This document shows positions 38,773 through 47,162 of a stretch of 64,000 bases of DNA, piece after piece (position 1 is the stretch's first letter; each line of letters opens with the position of its first letter). The stretch lies in the NCBI RefSeq assembly GCF_025847235.1, contig NZ_JAOZEW010000013.1, forward strand, positions 62,001 through 126,000, read 5' to 3'. The position numbers were made by a program, and so were the translations under genes. This DNA is from Flavobacterium shii. Lineage in GTDB: Bacteria > Bacteroidota > Bacteroidia > Flavobacteriales > Flavobacteriaceae. Below the pieces are notes generated by a model, which saw only the letters and a program-made list of their open reading frames with translations, made no database searches and was not told the DNA's origin.

Positions 38773-40119
38773 ATGAAAGTAAAAAATATATTTAGTTATC
38801 TAATTGTAGCAATTTTTGCGCTACAATTAGTTGCTTGTACTAATAATACTGATGCTGAACAAAAATTTGATCAGACACCAACAGAGAGAACAAACGCTCG
38901 AAAAAAGGAGCTGAATGACTTATTGTTATCCTCAGAGCATGGATGGAAAGCAGTTTATTTTACAGATAGCACGCAATTAGGAGGTTTTACACATCTATTT
39001 AAATTTTTACCTAATGGGAAAGTAGATATGGCTTCAGATTTTGATACCGATACAGATGTCTACAACAGTCAGTACGAGATTCAGTTAGGAAGTACTGTAA
39101 GTGTAGTTTTTACAACTGCCAATAGAATACATCTATTATCAGACTCTAATGATTATCCTACAGCTGCTCTTCGTGGTAAAGGATTCCTTGGTGATTTTCA
39201 GTTTTTATATTACGGACAAGATAAAGGAGATATTGTTTTTAGAACTAATAGAACCGTTCAGGAATTGCGATTTGTAAAAGCTACGGCGCAAGATTGGATA
39301 GATTTACCAAAGAACGCTACTACTCTTGATAATATTAATGGAGATATGACAAGTCCATTATTTAGATTATTAGTTACCAATGACGGGACTGCGACGCATA
39401 ATTTTGATTTTGATTTTAATTCATATGCTCGTTTTGGAGAAGCAACTTCTTTGGATCCTACGTACTCAGAAAGCTACCTTTTTGGATTTGCTTATACACC
39501 AACATCAGCAGTAGCCAAACCAGCAGTAGTAGTTAAAGGACAAAAATTGACAAATTTTGTATATGATAGTCCAACTAATACTTTTGTAGCTACAGGGACT
39601 GGTGGTGTAAGTGCAACCATAAAATATACAAATGCTCCTCCTGTATTAACAAATGATTATAAATCTTTACTAGCGGGTGTAGGTAACCCTCCAACTGTTT
39701 TTGGTTACATCTCGGCAAACTTGTATACAGCTCCATCAAACTCTGATTATTGCAAATACTTATTAGATAGAGCAAATGCTACATTGCCTGCAGCCCAAAA
39801 AATTAGTAGAGTTCAATTATATTTTAATACTGCTGCCAATCAGAATTATATTCAATACCAATTTAATGGTGGTAAAGCGTCTATAACTCACTTAGTAACA
39901 ACAAGTGAAGATGCTGTAAATAAAACTATCATCCTAAAAGATGCTGGTTGGACAGTGGTGGCCAGTGCATATGCTTTCCTAAAAGAATTGGATGCCGAAT
40001 TAGTTAATCCTAAAGGATTATATGTTAAAAAAGAAACTTTTAGAATTACTTATTCTAACACAATTTACACTTTTACAAGTGCTAGTAGTCCTTTTAGAAT
40101 TACCAGCTATGCTTTATAA
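38773..40119 (+). CDS. DUF4302-type lipoprotein of the Sus-like locus
   Basis: 448 residues with lipobox LVAC (~22). The mature start (TPTERTNARKKELNDLLLSS, then HGWKAVYF) is the DUF4302 pattern; the rest is beta-rich. Such proteins follow SusC, SusD and the HExxH lipoprotein in many Bacteroidetes and are thought to bind substrate at the surface. It is last gene of the operon; a terminator follows 14 bases after the stop. Confidence 0.82.
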   Translation: MKVKNIFSYLIVAIFALQLVACTNNTDAEQKFDQTPTERTNARKKELNDLLLSSEHGWKAVYFTDSTQLGGFTHLFKFLPNGKVDMASDFDTDTDVYNSQYEIQLGSTVSVVFTTANRIHLLSDSNDYPTAALRGKGFLGDFQFLYYGQDKGDIVFRTNRTVQELRFVKATAQDWIDLPKNATTLDNINGDMTSPLFRLLVTNDGTATHNFDFDFNSYARFGEATSLDPTYSESYLFGFAYTPTSAVAKPAVVVKGQKLTNFVYDSPTNTFVATGTGGVSATIKYTNAPPVLTNDYKSLLAGVGNPPTVFGYISANLYTAPSNSDYCKYLLDRANATLPAAQKISRVQLYFNTAANQNYIQYQFNGGKASITHLVTTSEDAVNKTIILKDAGWTVVASAYAFLKELDAELVNPKGLYVKKETFRITYSNTIYTFTSASSPFRITSYAL

Positions 40120-40133
40120 ATAAGAAAAGTTTT

Positions 40134-40166
40134 GACAGGTTAATTTTAATTAGCCTGTCTTTTTTA
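40134..40166 (+). terminator. Terminator of the SusC/SusD operon
   Basis: 10-bp stem with one G-U (40134-40143 with 40150-40159), 6-base loop, then seven Ts. Confidence 0.9.
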
Positions 40167-40208
40167 CTAAGTTTTAATAGATGGTTTTAAAACTTTAACG
40201 TTCGAGCT

Positions 40209-40295
40209 ATGAAAAAAATATTCGTTTTTATAATTATACTTTTATTTTTTTTAATGGCTTTTGCCCAAAGTATCCTTGTAATTCTGGTTGATTAA
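40209..40295 (+). CDS. 28-residue hydrophobic peptide
   Basis: Starts KKIFVFIIILLFFLMAFAQS and stops after eight more residues. It looks like a signal peptide ending MAFAQ with almost no mature part. It is either a remnant of a secreted protein or a genuine micro-membrane protein. The terminator at 40338-40368 shows the stretch is organised as its own transcription unit. Confidence 0.45.
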   Translation: MKKIFVFIIILLFFLMAFAQSILVILVD

Positions 40296-40337
40296 TAATA
40301 TGCCAGTTTTAATATTGATAATTAGTTTGCCCCTCTT

Positions 40338-40368
40338 AAAAAGGTTGTCTTTATAGATGACCTTTTTA
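40338..40368 (+). terminator. Terminator after the 28-residue peptide gene
   Basis: 13-base arms with wobbles (40338-40350, 40355-40367), TTAT loop, T run in the right arm. Confidence 0.75.
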
Positions 40369-40479
40369 TTAATCTAGATTGCCACAGTTTATGTTCTATA
40401 AAAATGGTAATATAAATGACCATCAAATAGATAATGGGTGTTTTTAGAATGAGTAGAAGAATTTTTAAAATTTAAAGAC

Positions 40480-40755
40480 ATGATAAAAAAGTATGTTACA
40501 ACAATAAATATAGTTTACTTTTTATGGGGATTAGTACTTCTGGCGATATCCGATTTATATCCGGAGTTTGTTAGGTATTATTTATATCTATCGATTATAT
40601 CAATCATTCCAATGATGATTATGATTACTATAAAAATGAGAAGAGAAGATAAACTTAATGGTACTACAACATTTCGTTCAGCAATTTACAGAATGCTAGT
40701 TATGGCATTAATGCTTGGAATATTTTATTTTATAACCAAACAAGGTCTTGTTTAG
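40480..40755 (+). CDS. Small three-helix membrane protein, unknown
   Basis: 91 residues with three hydrophobic segments (IVYFLWGLVLLAIS, YYLYLSIISIIPMMIMI, MLVMALMLGIFYFI) and a basic loop (KMRREDKLNG). I do not recognise the family. It stands alone, with its own terminator about 80 bases on. Confidence 0.6.
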   Translation: MIKKYVTTINIVYFLWGLVLLAISDLYPEFVRYYLYLSIISIIPMMIMITIKMRREDKLNGTTTFRSAIYRMLVMALMLGIFYFITKQGLV

Positions 40756-40838
40756 GGGCTATTAATCATTGTTTTAGTTGTTTTTTGATTTATTCCAATT
40801 GCAATAAAAAGTAGTTTTAATTTTTATTTTGAAGGAAG

Positions 40839-40865
40839 GGCAGCTCAATTTTGAGCTGTCTTTTT
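40839..40865 (+). terminator. Terminator after the 91-residue protein gene
   Basis: About 10 bp (GGCAGCTCAA with TTGAGCTGTC, one G-U) followed by TTTTT. Confidence 0.8.
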
Positions 40866-40893
40866 ATCTTAAATAGTAAATCGTACTTAAATT

Positions 40894-41118
40894 ATGGAAA
40901 AAAATAATGAACCTAGTAAACAAACCAAAGATAAATGGCACAAAGATCCCTCAAACTGGATATGGGGTGTTTTTTATTTTAATAAAGAAGACCAAAGACT
41001 ATTTCCTCCCAAGAGAATAAAAGAATTGGGATGGACAATTAATTTTGCCAATCCAAACGCAATATTCATTGTGTTAATCTTGATAGCCATCGCTCTTGTC
41101 TTGAAGAAATATATTTAA
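40894..41118 (+). CDS. DUF5808-type small membrane protein
   Basis: 74 residues. WIWGVFYFNKEDQRLFPPKR followed by GWTINFANPNA is the DUF5808 signature: a short soluble motif ahead of one membrane helix (IFIVLILIAIALVLKKY). Function unknown; the domain also occurs in larger Bacillus-type membrane proteins. It may share a transcript with the 27-residue frame that follows. Confidence 0.75.
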   Translation: MEKNNEPSKQTKDKWHKDPSNWIWGVFYFNKEDQRLFPPKRIKELGWTINFANPNAIFIVLILIAIALVLKKYI

Positions 41119-41186
41119 GAATCCATTTTTAAAATCTTTACTCATTAGAGAAATGGGAAATAGTAGTAATTAAAAAATGATATAGT

Positions 41187-41270
41187 ATGAAAAATTCTGG
41201 ATTTTTTCTCTCAATTCTAATTATAATAATTGGTTTGGGATATCAGTATAATAAACGAAGAAAGCAATAA
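41187..41270 (+). CDS. 27-residue single-helix membrane peptide
   Basis: Short frame: one hydrophobic helix (GFFLSILIIIIGLGYQY) followed by a basic tail (NKRRKQ). This is the shape of real bacterial micro-membrane proteins. It sits between the DUF5808 gene and a terminator. Chance cannot be excluded at this length. Confidence 0.45.
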   Translation: MKNSGFFLSILIIIIGLGYQYNKRRKQ

Positions 41271-41310
41271 GTTTAATCGTTAAGATAATTAACTGTCAAA
41301 GAAAGTTGTA

Positions 41311-41348
41311 AAAAGTAGTAAGCAAAAGTTTACTGCTTTTTTGTTTTT
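41311..41348 (+). terminator. Terminator closing the DUF5808/micro-peptide unit
   Basis: 11-bp stem with one G-U (41311-41321 with 41330-41340), 8-base loop, T-rich tail. Confidence 0.8.
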
Positions 41349-41454
41349 AGATAGGTTATAGTAAGAAATGATATTAGCTCTTAGGCTAACATATTTGTAT
41401 ATTTGATAAACTAGATTTATAGTAAGTTGTTTAAGAATTGATTTATATATTCTA

Positions 41455-41823
41455 ATGAAACCTACCTTTGATAAAGAAGATTTAGATACAATCGAAAAAA
41501 TATTAGGTATTCCTTTTATAACAGATTATTATGTAAAGGGGGAAGTTTGTTTTGCAAATGATGATGAAATTCGTGGAGAGTTTAGAGAAAGTTTTGATAG
41601 GTTTCATGTTTTAAGTTACATCAATGCAATTATTGATCAATCTATAAATGAAGAAAGTAATAAGCCATCAAAAACTAATTTTATTAAAATTCCCTATCCC
41701 AAAGATTCAGCTTATTTTTGGAAGTTAGTTGCCATTGGCGAAAAGCTTGAAAAAAACTATTTAATAGAAAATACTAAGACCAAAAATCAGATTGAGATAA
41801 AATGGTATAATCTGAAGAAATAA
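41455..41823 (+). CDS. Stand-alone fragment of a type ISP restriction-modification C-terminal domain
   Basis: 122 residues. EVCFANDDEIRGEFRESF, then a YINAI helix, then KIPYPKDSAYFWKLVAIG match, from memory of the family, the conserved end of type ISP / N6-DNA methyltransferase-specificity proteins. There the same three blocks occur within proteins of 900 residues or more. No methyltransferase, helicase or nuclease part is present, and the segment between the second and third blocks is shortened. It is therefore a remnant or a domesticated single domain. It has an ATG start and an intact frame, and lies 7 bases ahead of the AraC gene, so the two may be co-transcribed. Confidence 0.65.
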   Translation: MKPTFDKEDLDTIEKILGIPFITDYYVKGEVCFANDDEIRGEFRESFDRFHVLSYINAIIDQSINEESNKPSKTNFIKIPYPKDSAYFWKLVAIGEKLEKNYLIENTKTKNQIEIKWYNLKK

Positions 41824-41830
41824 AAAACTA

Positions 41831-42679
41831 ATGGAAGAAAAGCAAATAGCTTACAAAGGGTGCACCGTTCAGGAATGTGATACAGACTATATTAATCTAA
41901 ATGGTAGTTCACCGATGTATAGTATTTTTCTTTTGGAGGGAAGCGGTAAAGTAAGTGTAGATCTGGTAGAATATATTTTTGAGGGGAAAATTATATTATT
42001 TACAACTCCTTATCAAATCATTCATTTTGATATAAAAAGTCCGCTTAAAACTAGAAGATTGCAATTTCATGGAGATTTTTATTGCATAGAATATCATAAA
42101 AAAGAAGTTGCTTGTAACGGGCTTTTATTCAATAATATTTACCAACAGCCTTATGTAAATCTTGAAGATGAAGATTATATTGAGTTGAATTATATTTTAG
42201 ATAAGTTAATTCCCGAACTTAAAAATATTACTAGTTATTCTACCGCAGTAGTGCGAGCGTATTTGCAATTGATATTGGCATTATGCAGCAAAATAAAATC
42301 AGAAGATAATGTTGTTCTTGAAGAAAAGAACCTACATCATCCCTTGATGAAGTTTAAAGAATTATTGGAGAGTAATTTTCGAAAAGAAAGACAACCAGCT
42401 TTTTATGCTGAGCAAATGGGACTTTCTCCTAATAATTTTTCGAAGATATGTAAGCAATATTTTTTAAAAACTCCATCTACATTAATTCACGAAAGAGTTA
42501 TACTCGAGGCAAAAAAGTTAATACATCTTAGTTACAAGAGCATGAAAGAAATTGCTGCTGAGCTAAATTTTGATGATGAAAATTATTTTAGCCGTTACTT
42601 TAAAAAACATACCGGGATTACACCAACAGCTTTTCGTGAGAACGTTGGGATATCTATCGTAGCAGATTTGTCTAGGTAA
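41831..42679 (+). CDS. AraC-family regulator
   Basis: 282 residues: N-terminal cupin-like sensor (YSIFLLEGSGKVSVDLVEY) and C-terminal double helix-turn-helix (~180-275; FYAEQMGLSPNNFSKICKQ, MKEIAAELNFDDENYFSRY). The next gene, 82 bases on, encodes an RclC/YkgB-like membrane protein; in E. coli an AraC-type regulator (RclR) controls rclC. This homology of arrangement suggests a stress-sensing role, but the cysteines used by RclR were not matched here. Confidence 0.88.
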   Translation: MEEKQIAYKGCTVQECDTDYINLNGSSPMYSIFLLEGSGKVSVDLVEYIFEGKIILFTTPYQIIHFDIKSPLKTRRLQFHGDFYCIEYHKKEVACNGLLFNNIYQQPYVNLEDEDYIELNYILDKLIPELKNITSYSTAVVRAYLQLILALCSKIKSEDNVVLEEKNLHHPLMKFKELLESNFRKERQPAFYAEQMGLSPNNFSKICKQYFLKTPSTLIHERVILEAKKLIHLSYKSMKEIAAELNFDDENYFSRYFKKHTGITPTAFRENVGISIVADLSR

Positions 42680-42761
42680 TATCCATATTCGTCCATTGTG
42701 AGCAGAACATAGGAGTATTAATTTTGGGTATTAAAATATAAATATCTTAAATAGTAAAAAT

Positions 42762-43319
42762 ATGAATCTATTATCAACCTTAGCAAAATCACAAAGTCAG
42801 TTTTTTAATTTAATGCGAATAGCTATTTTCATTGTAATGGTATGGATTGGTGGACTTAAAGTTTTTCAATATGAAGCAGATGGAATTGTACCTTTTGTTG
42901 CCAATAGTCCTTTAATGAGTTTCTTTTATAACAATCCAAGTGAATATAAAGACCATAAAAATAAAGAAGGAGAAGTAGTCGAAGAAAATATTAAATGGAA
43001 TATCCAGAATGGAACCTATATATTTTCTTATGTATTGGGTGGAGTAATTATAATCATCGGATTATTAACCTTATTTGGTGTTTTTAATGCTCGTGTAGGG
43101 CTTATTGGCGGTCTTCTTACCGCTGGTATGGCACTGGTAACTCTTACTTTTTTAATAACTACTCCCGAAACGTGGGTGCCCGATTTAGGTAGTGCCACTC
43201 ACGGATTTCCTTATTTATCCGGGGCAGGAAGACTTGTTATTAAAGATGTTATAATGATGGCAGGTGGGTTGTTATGTGCATCCGATTGTGCCAAGAGAAT
43301 ATTATCCCAACGTAATTAA
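42762..43319 (+). CDS. RclC/YkgB-like (DUF417) membrane protein
   Basis: 185 residues with four membrane segments (IFIVMVWIGGLKVFQYEADG, YVLGGVIIIIGLLTLFG, GLLTAGMALVTLTFLI, VIKDVIMMAGGLL) and the family's FEADGI-type and PFVANSPLMSFFY motifs. E. coli RclC is needed for resistance to reactive chlorine. The extra charged loop (EYKDHKNKEGEVVEEN) also occurs in other Bacteroidetes members, as far as I recall. It is probably regulated by the AraC protein just upstream. Confidence 0.85.
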   Translation: MNLLSTLAKSQSQFFNLMRIAIFIVMVWIGGLKVFQYEADGIVPFVANSPLMSFFYNNPSEYKDHKNKEGEVVEENIKWNIQNGTYIFSYVLGGVIIIIGLLTLFGVFNARVGLIGGLLTAGMALVTLTFLITTPETWVPDLGSATHGFPYLSGAGRLVIKDVIMMAGGLLCASDCAKRILSQRN

Positions 43320-43628
43320 TACATTATCTCCTGTAATGTTATTCTAGAATTAGCAGGGTGATTACAATTTATAATTTCAAATAGAAAGACTATCTCTCTT
43401 GAGATGGTCTTTTTTTGTTATAGATATATAGCATTTATTATTGCCAATTTTTGATAGAAATGGAGGTGGAATTGCTTATATATTAAGGATGTGTATTATT
43501 TGTATTATAATTTATGCTTTTTTGTAGGATGTTTTTTCTTTATTCAGTTACTTTGTTATTTATATCCAATCTTAATAGTTATTTAAAAAGGGCTAAATAA
43601 TTTATAAATTGATAAAGAATATAAAAAA
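43320..43628. other. Gene-free gap with a terminator at 43387-43416
   Basis: The terminator has a 10-bp stem (43387-43396 with 43401-43410, one G-U), TCTT loop and seven Ts, closing the RclC-like unit. The remainder is AT-rich promoter DNA for the following AraC gene; no clear -7 element was found. Confidence 0.8.
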
Positions 43629-44624
43629 GTGGATGAGAGTCTTAATGAATACTTAGCGTATACAAAAGAGAAAAACTGTTCGGCCACAATGCAAAGCTTT
43701 TGTAAAAGTGTTTGTTGTAAAGATTGCATCTTTTCCAAAGAATATGCATTCAGTCCCGAATATGGTGTTGGTAGTTATAAAGAATGTTTTTTGGATGGGC
43801 TATATATTAGTCTCGTAAATGTTTCTTTAACTCAGGAATTAAATGTTGTGCATCGAGATGTTCCCTATGCACTGGCGTTATCATTTTTAATTGATGGTGT
43901 AAAAATTATAAAATCGGTTGATAGTATCGAAGATGTTATGTATGAGGCACAGGAAAGTTATCTTGTTTACCTCAATCAGATGAAAGAAACCTTTTGCTGT
44001 ATTAAGAATAAGCATTACAAAGAAATAAGAATTCTTATGGATGCCGATTTCTTAAAAAGACATCATTTAAATAATGAAGATGTTTTTTGCGATAAAAAAG
44101 CATCAACAGTATTAAATGATTTTATATTACCTATTTGTTGTAAAAGCCAAGATGCATTAACCGAGTTAATGTCATTAAAACTTTCGGGTAAATCGAAAGA
44201 GCTATTTCTTGTTGGTAAAGTTTTAGAATTATTGGCATTGTATCTGGATAAATCTAAGAAAGAAAATAGGGAACAGGTATATAATGATGAGCTGTCAAAA
44301 AAATTGGAAAAGGTCAAGAATATTATTTCCTCAGATCTAACGGCACAATTTACAACAACTCAATTATCGAGAATAGTAGGTCTAAACAATCAGGTTTTAA
44401 AAAAGCAATTCGAGAAAACTTTCAGGCAATCTATTCATCAATTTTTTCTACAAATAAGGATGGAAAAAACAGTAGATTTATTATTGCATAGTACCAAACC
44501 TATAAATGAAATATCGGATATAGTAGGGTATAAGAACTCGACACATTTTATTGCTGCATTTAAGAAGAAAATGAAAAAAACACCAAAAAAATTTAGAGAA
44601 ATTAATTCTGGATTCAATACCTAA
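43629..44624 (+). CDS. AraC-family regulator with cysteine-rich N-terminus, next to siderophore genes
   Basis: 331 residues from a GTG; the nearby ATG is out of frame. The C-terminal double helix-turn-helix (~225-325; TTTQLSRIVGLNNQVLKKQF, INEISDIVGYKNSTHFIAAF) is of the PchR-like type often tied to iron uptake. The N-terminus has six cysteines at 17, 25, 29, 30, 33 and 53, including CKSVCCKDC, and two further Cys-Cys pairs occur later (FCCIK, ICCKS). A metal or iron-sulfur ligand role is possible but unproven. It lies convergent to the siderophore operon. Confidence 0.85.
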   Translation: MDESLNEYLAYTKEKNCSATMQSFCKSVCCKDCIFSKEYAFSPEYGVGSYKECFLDGLYISLVNVSLTQELNVVHRDVPYALALSFLIDGVKIIKSVDSIEDVMYEAQESYLVYLNQMKETFCCIKNKHYKEIRILMDADFLKRHHLNNEDVFCDKKASTVLNDFILPICCKSQDALTELMSLKLSGKSKELFLVGKVLELLALYLDKSKKENREQVYNDELSKKLEKVKNIISSDLTAQFTTTQLSRIVGLNNQVLKKQFEKTFRQSIHQFFLQIRMEKTVDLLLHSTKPINEISDIVGYKNSTHFIAAFKKKMKKTPKKFREINSGFNT

Positions 44625-44630
44625 ATTAAT

Positions 44631-44665
44631 AAACAACCTCCTTAAAATGATTAAGGAGGTTGTTT
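44631..44665. terminator. Bidirectional terminator between the AraC gene and the siderophore operon
   Basis: 15-bp perfect stem (44631-44645 with 44651-44665), AATGA loop, A-rich left and T-rich right. Confidence 0.88.
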
Positions 44666-44699
44666 TAATTGTGAAATTTTAAGGTAATAAAAACGATTA

Positions 44700-46532
44700 T
44701 TATAAGTCGTTTACAATCACTTCATCTTTATAAACTGCAATAGGGTTTTTAAGGGTTCCTACAAACTGAAGGCTTTCTATTGGGTCGGCTAAGTTTAGCA
44801 TTTGTTTATTATTGCAAAGTTGTAATCGATTTAAGCAACAGCGTTTAAACTCGGGAGCAAAGAGATCGTATTGTTCAAACTTATCTTTTAGTTGAGGATG
44901 CTCATATTGATATTCAATAACACAAATCGCAACTTGTTCCCAAAAATCAGTTTCGGAAAATTCATTGGAATATTCTTCAAATATACTTCCCATGAATCGG
45001 AAAAAGCAATCGAAAACATCCGTTAAAATAGATAGGATTTTATCTTCATTTGCAATTGGAGTAAACAATCTTTTGGCTTTTTCGGGAAGTTCCAAATCAG
45101 GATTAAATACCAAAACTTCCTCGGTAATATCCTTCATTATAGCTTTTACAGGAATATTGTTTTCCAGAATCATGATTATGTTTTCGCCATGAGGCATAAA
45201 AACAATTTCATATTTATAAAAGCAATGAAGTAGAGGAGACAGATAACTTTTTAGGTATTTTTGAACCCAAACCGAAGGTGTTAATCCCGATGATTTTATG
45301 AGTTCTGGTAAGAAAGCATTTCCGTTTTTATCGATATGTAAAAACGCCGCCATAGTCATTAATTTTTGTCCTTTGGCAAGCATAGGAACTGGACTTTCTC
45401 TCCATAAAGCCGATAACATTTTATTATGCGCTTTTGTTCTGCCCAATTGTTCATAATATAAATTGCGATATCCTACCGTTGCAACTTCTCCAAGCATGGT
45501 AAAACCACATTGTTGCAAGTAAGAATCTTTTTCGAATAAAGAAGTTAGCCACTCGGTTATTGGTGGTGTACTATCCATATAATAAGGTGATAAACCACGT
45601 ACAAATCCCATATTTAAAATAGACAAAGCCATTTTTGTATAAAACTTATGGGGATTACTTGAATTGAATAATGTTCTTATTGATTGTTGTGCCAGAAAAT
45701 TATCCGAACCATATCCTAAACATACTAGTTTTCGCTGTGCAATATCTGGTGTAAAAATCGTAACCAACTTATTAAACCATTGCCACGGATGTACTGGAAT
45801 GAAAAAATAATCATCAGGATTTAAATCTAGTTTAGTCAATACAGCATTAAATTCGGCAATAGTATCTTTACCCAGTTCTTGTAAAATAAGATCTTCATAT
45901 TGAATCTCTTTTGTACCATTATAAGCAGTTCTGTCTTTATGCCCGGCAAGCCATACGATTGAAAAAGAATGAGCAGCTTCGGGAGTATAAAAATTATAAT
46001 CGACAGCATTAAAACCGATACGACCATTATTGGCAACAAAACAAGGGTGTCCTTCGGTCATAGAATGCTCTATTTCCTGAAAACTTGCTGTTGTTAATCC
46101 CGCTGCCGAATGTTTTTCGTGAGTTTGTTTGTAGGCACTTCCATAAAGTGTACTGGTAATTTCTTCCAGATAAGTTGGTAACATTTCTTCAGGAATGCCT
46201 AATTGAGTTTTAAATTCTAAAATAAAATGGAGTGCATCTAGTGTAATTTCATTTTCATTGATGGTTTTTTTAATAGAATTTTCATCAATATGCCAATGAT
46301 CTAATTTTAGTTTTTTTGCACGAAAAGTATAGGTTACAGTTAGAGCATCAGAAACTATAGAATAATGTCCCCAATTTTCTTCCTGAAATAAGAATGTTGG
46401 GACAATAAGTAATTCATGAGTAAACTCGCTTATTGATTTCCTAATGAGTAGTCTATTAACGGTATCCCATAATTTGGGTTCCAAATGAGAAATAGTCTGT
46501 GCCGGATTTTGTGTTATAGATAAACTATTCAT
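44700..46532 (-). CDS. NIS siderophore synthetase (IucA/IucC family), second copy
   Basis: 610 residues, usual length. Marks are STLYGSAYKQTHEKH, EGHPCFVANNGRIGF, FFIPVHPWQWFNKL, KMALSILNMGFVRGL and FMPHGENIIMILENN in the ATP-grasp-like core, plus the FhuF-like C-terminus (CCLNRLQLCNNKQM). The HPCFVANNGR pattern resembles the DesD/AlcC/BibC (type C) enzymes, which join N-hydroxy-N-acyl diamines through amide bonds. It starts 8 bases inside the upstream acyltransferase gene. It is paralogous along its length to residues ~205-814 of the fused protein. Last gene of the operon. Confidence 0.92.
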   Translation of the reverse strand: MNSLSITQNPAQTISHLEPKLWDTVNRLLIRKSISEFTHELLIVPTFLFQEENWGHYSIVSDALTVTYTFRAKKLKLDHWHIDENSIKKTINENEITLDALHFILEFKTQLGIPEEMLPTYLEEITSTLYGSAYKQTHEKHSAAGLTTASFQEIEHSMTEGHPCFVANNGRIGFNAVDYNFYTPEAAHSFSIVWLAGHKDRTAYNGTKEIQYEDLILQELGKDTIAEFNAVLTKLDLNPDDYFFIPVHPWQWFNKLVTIFTPDIAQRKLVCLGYGSDNFLAQQSIRTLFNSSNPHKFYTKMALSILNMGFVRGLSPYYMDSTPPITEWLTSLFEKDSYLQQCGFTMLGEVATVGYRNLYYEQLGRTKAHNKMLSALWRESPVPMLAKGQKLMTMAAFLHIDKNGNAFLPELIKSSGLTPSVWVQKYLKSYLSPLLHCFYKYEIVFMPHGENIIMILENNIPVKAIMKDITEEVLVFNPDLELPEKAKRLFTPIANEDKILSILTDVFDCFFRFMGSIFEEYSNEFSETDFWEQVAICVIEYQYEHPQLKDKFEQYDLFAPEFKRCCLNRLQLCNNKQMLNLADPIESLQFVGTLKNPIAVYKDEVIVNDL

Positions 46533-47154
46533 CTTGATTGTTTTTTTGTTCTTTAGCTAAAGCTTCCTGATATTGATCCTTAGTACAAAATGCCAAATGG
46601 GCTGTTTTATGAGGCAGCTCTATTACTTTATGATATACAAATCCTGCTCTTTTATTTAGCGTGTGAATCTTTTCATTTCTTGTATCAGGTTCCACAACGA
46701 TTCGGTTTACACTATCATTTGTGAAAATAAAATCCATTATAGTCGAAAATACATTCCATGTAAAATTTGGAATTTGATGTTCGGGCGGGCCAACAAGAAT
46801 ATGCATTCCAAAATCATTTTCATGTGCATCGTAGTAATTTGCTATTAAATCATTGGATGCCAGATAACGTTCCATTAAGAAAATTGGCTTATCATTCAGG
46901 ATTCCGATGTATGCATCATGAGAAGGCATTTCGGCTATTTCCTGATAAGCAGCTTTTACTTCATCTATAGAGAATTTTTCCATGCCCCAATAAGTTGCAT
47001 AAGGCTTGGTAACCCATTGATGTAAAAAGTCAATATCTGTATCTAGATTTAATTGTCTTAAATGAATGTCTCCCAGACTAGGAATATGTTTTGTAAAATC
47101 CATACCGATATGTTGGTTGTGGTTTGGATCTACTAATAGGGTTAGATTTTTCAT
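46525..47154 (-). CDS. GNAT acyltransferase for hydroxamate siderophore (separate copy)
   Basis: 209 residues from the ATG at 47154; a TTG at 47166, overlapping the previous stop, is the alternative. It belongs to the IucB/RhbD/DesC-type GNAT group: HLRQLNLDTDIDFLHQWVTK, YATYWGM, FLMERY, GMHILVGPP and RIVVEPDTRNEKIHTLN. It transfers an acyl group (acetyl or succinyl) from CoA to an N-hydroxylated diamine. The stop overlaps the second NIS synthetase gene. It is a paralogue of the N-terminal ~200 residues of the fused protein. Confidence 0.9.
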   Translation of the reverse strand: MKNLTLLVDPNHNQHIGMDFTKHIPSLGDIHLRQLNLDTDIDFLHQWVTKPYATYWGMEKFSIDEVKAAYQEIAEMPSHDAYIGILNDKPIFLMERYLASNDLIANYYDAHENDFGMHILVGPPEHQIPNFTWNVFSTIMDFIFTNDSVNRIVVEPDTRNEKIHTLNKRAGFVYHKVIELPHKTAHLAFCTKDQYQEALAKEQKNNQDE

Positions 47155-47162
47155 TTTGGATA

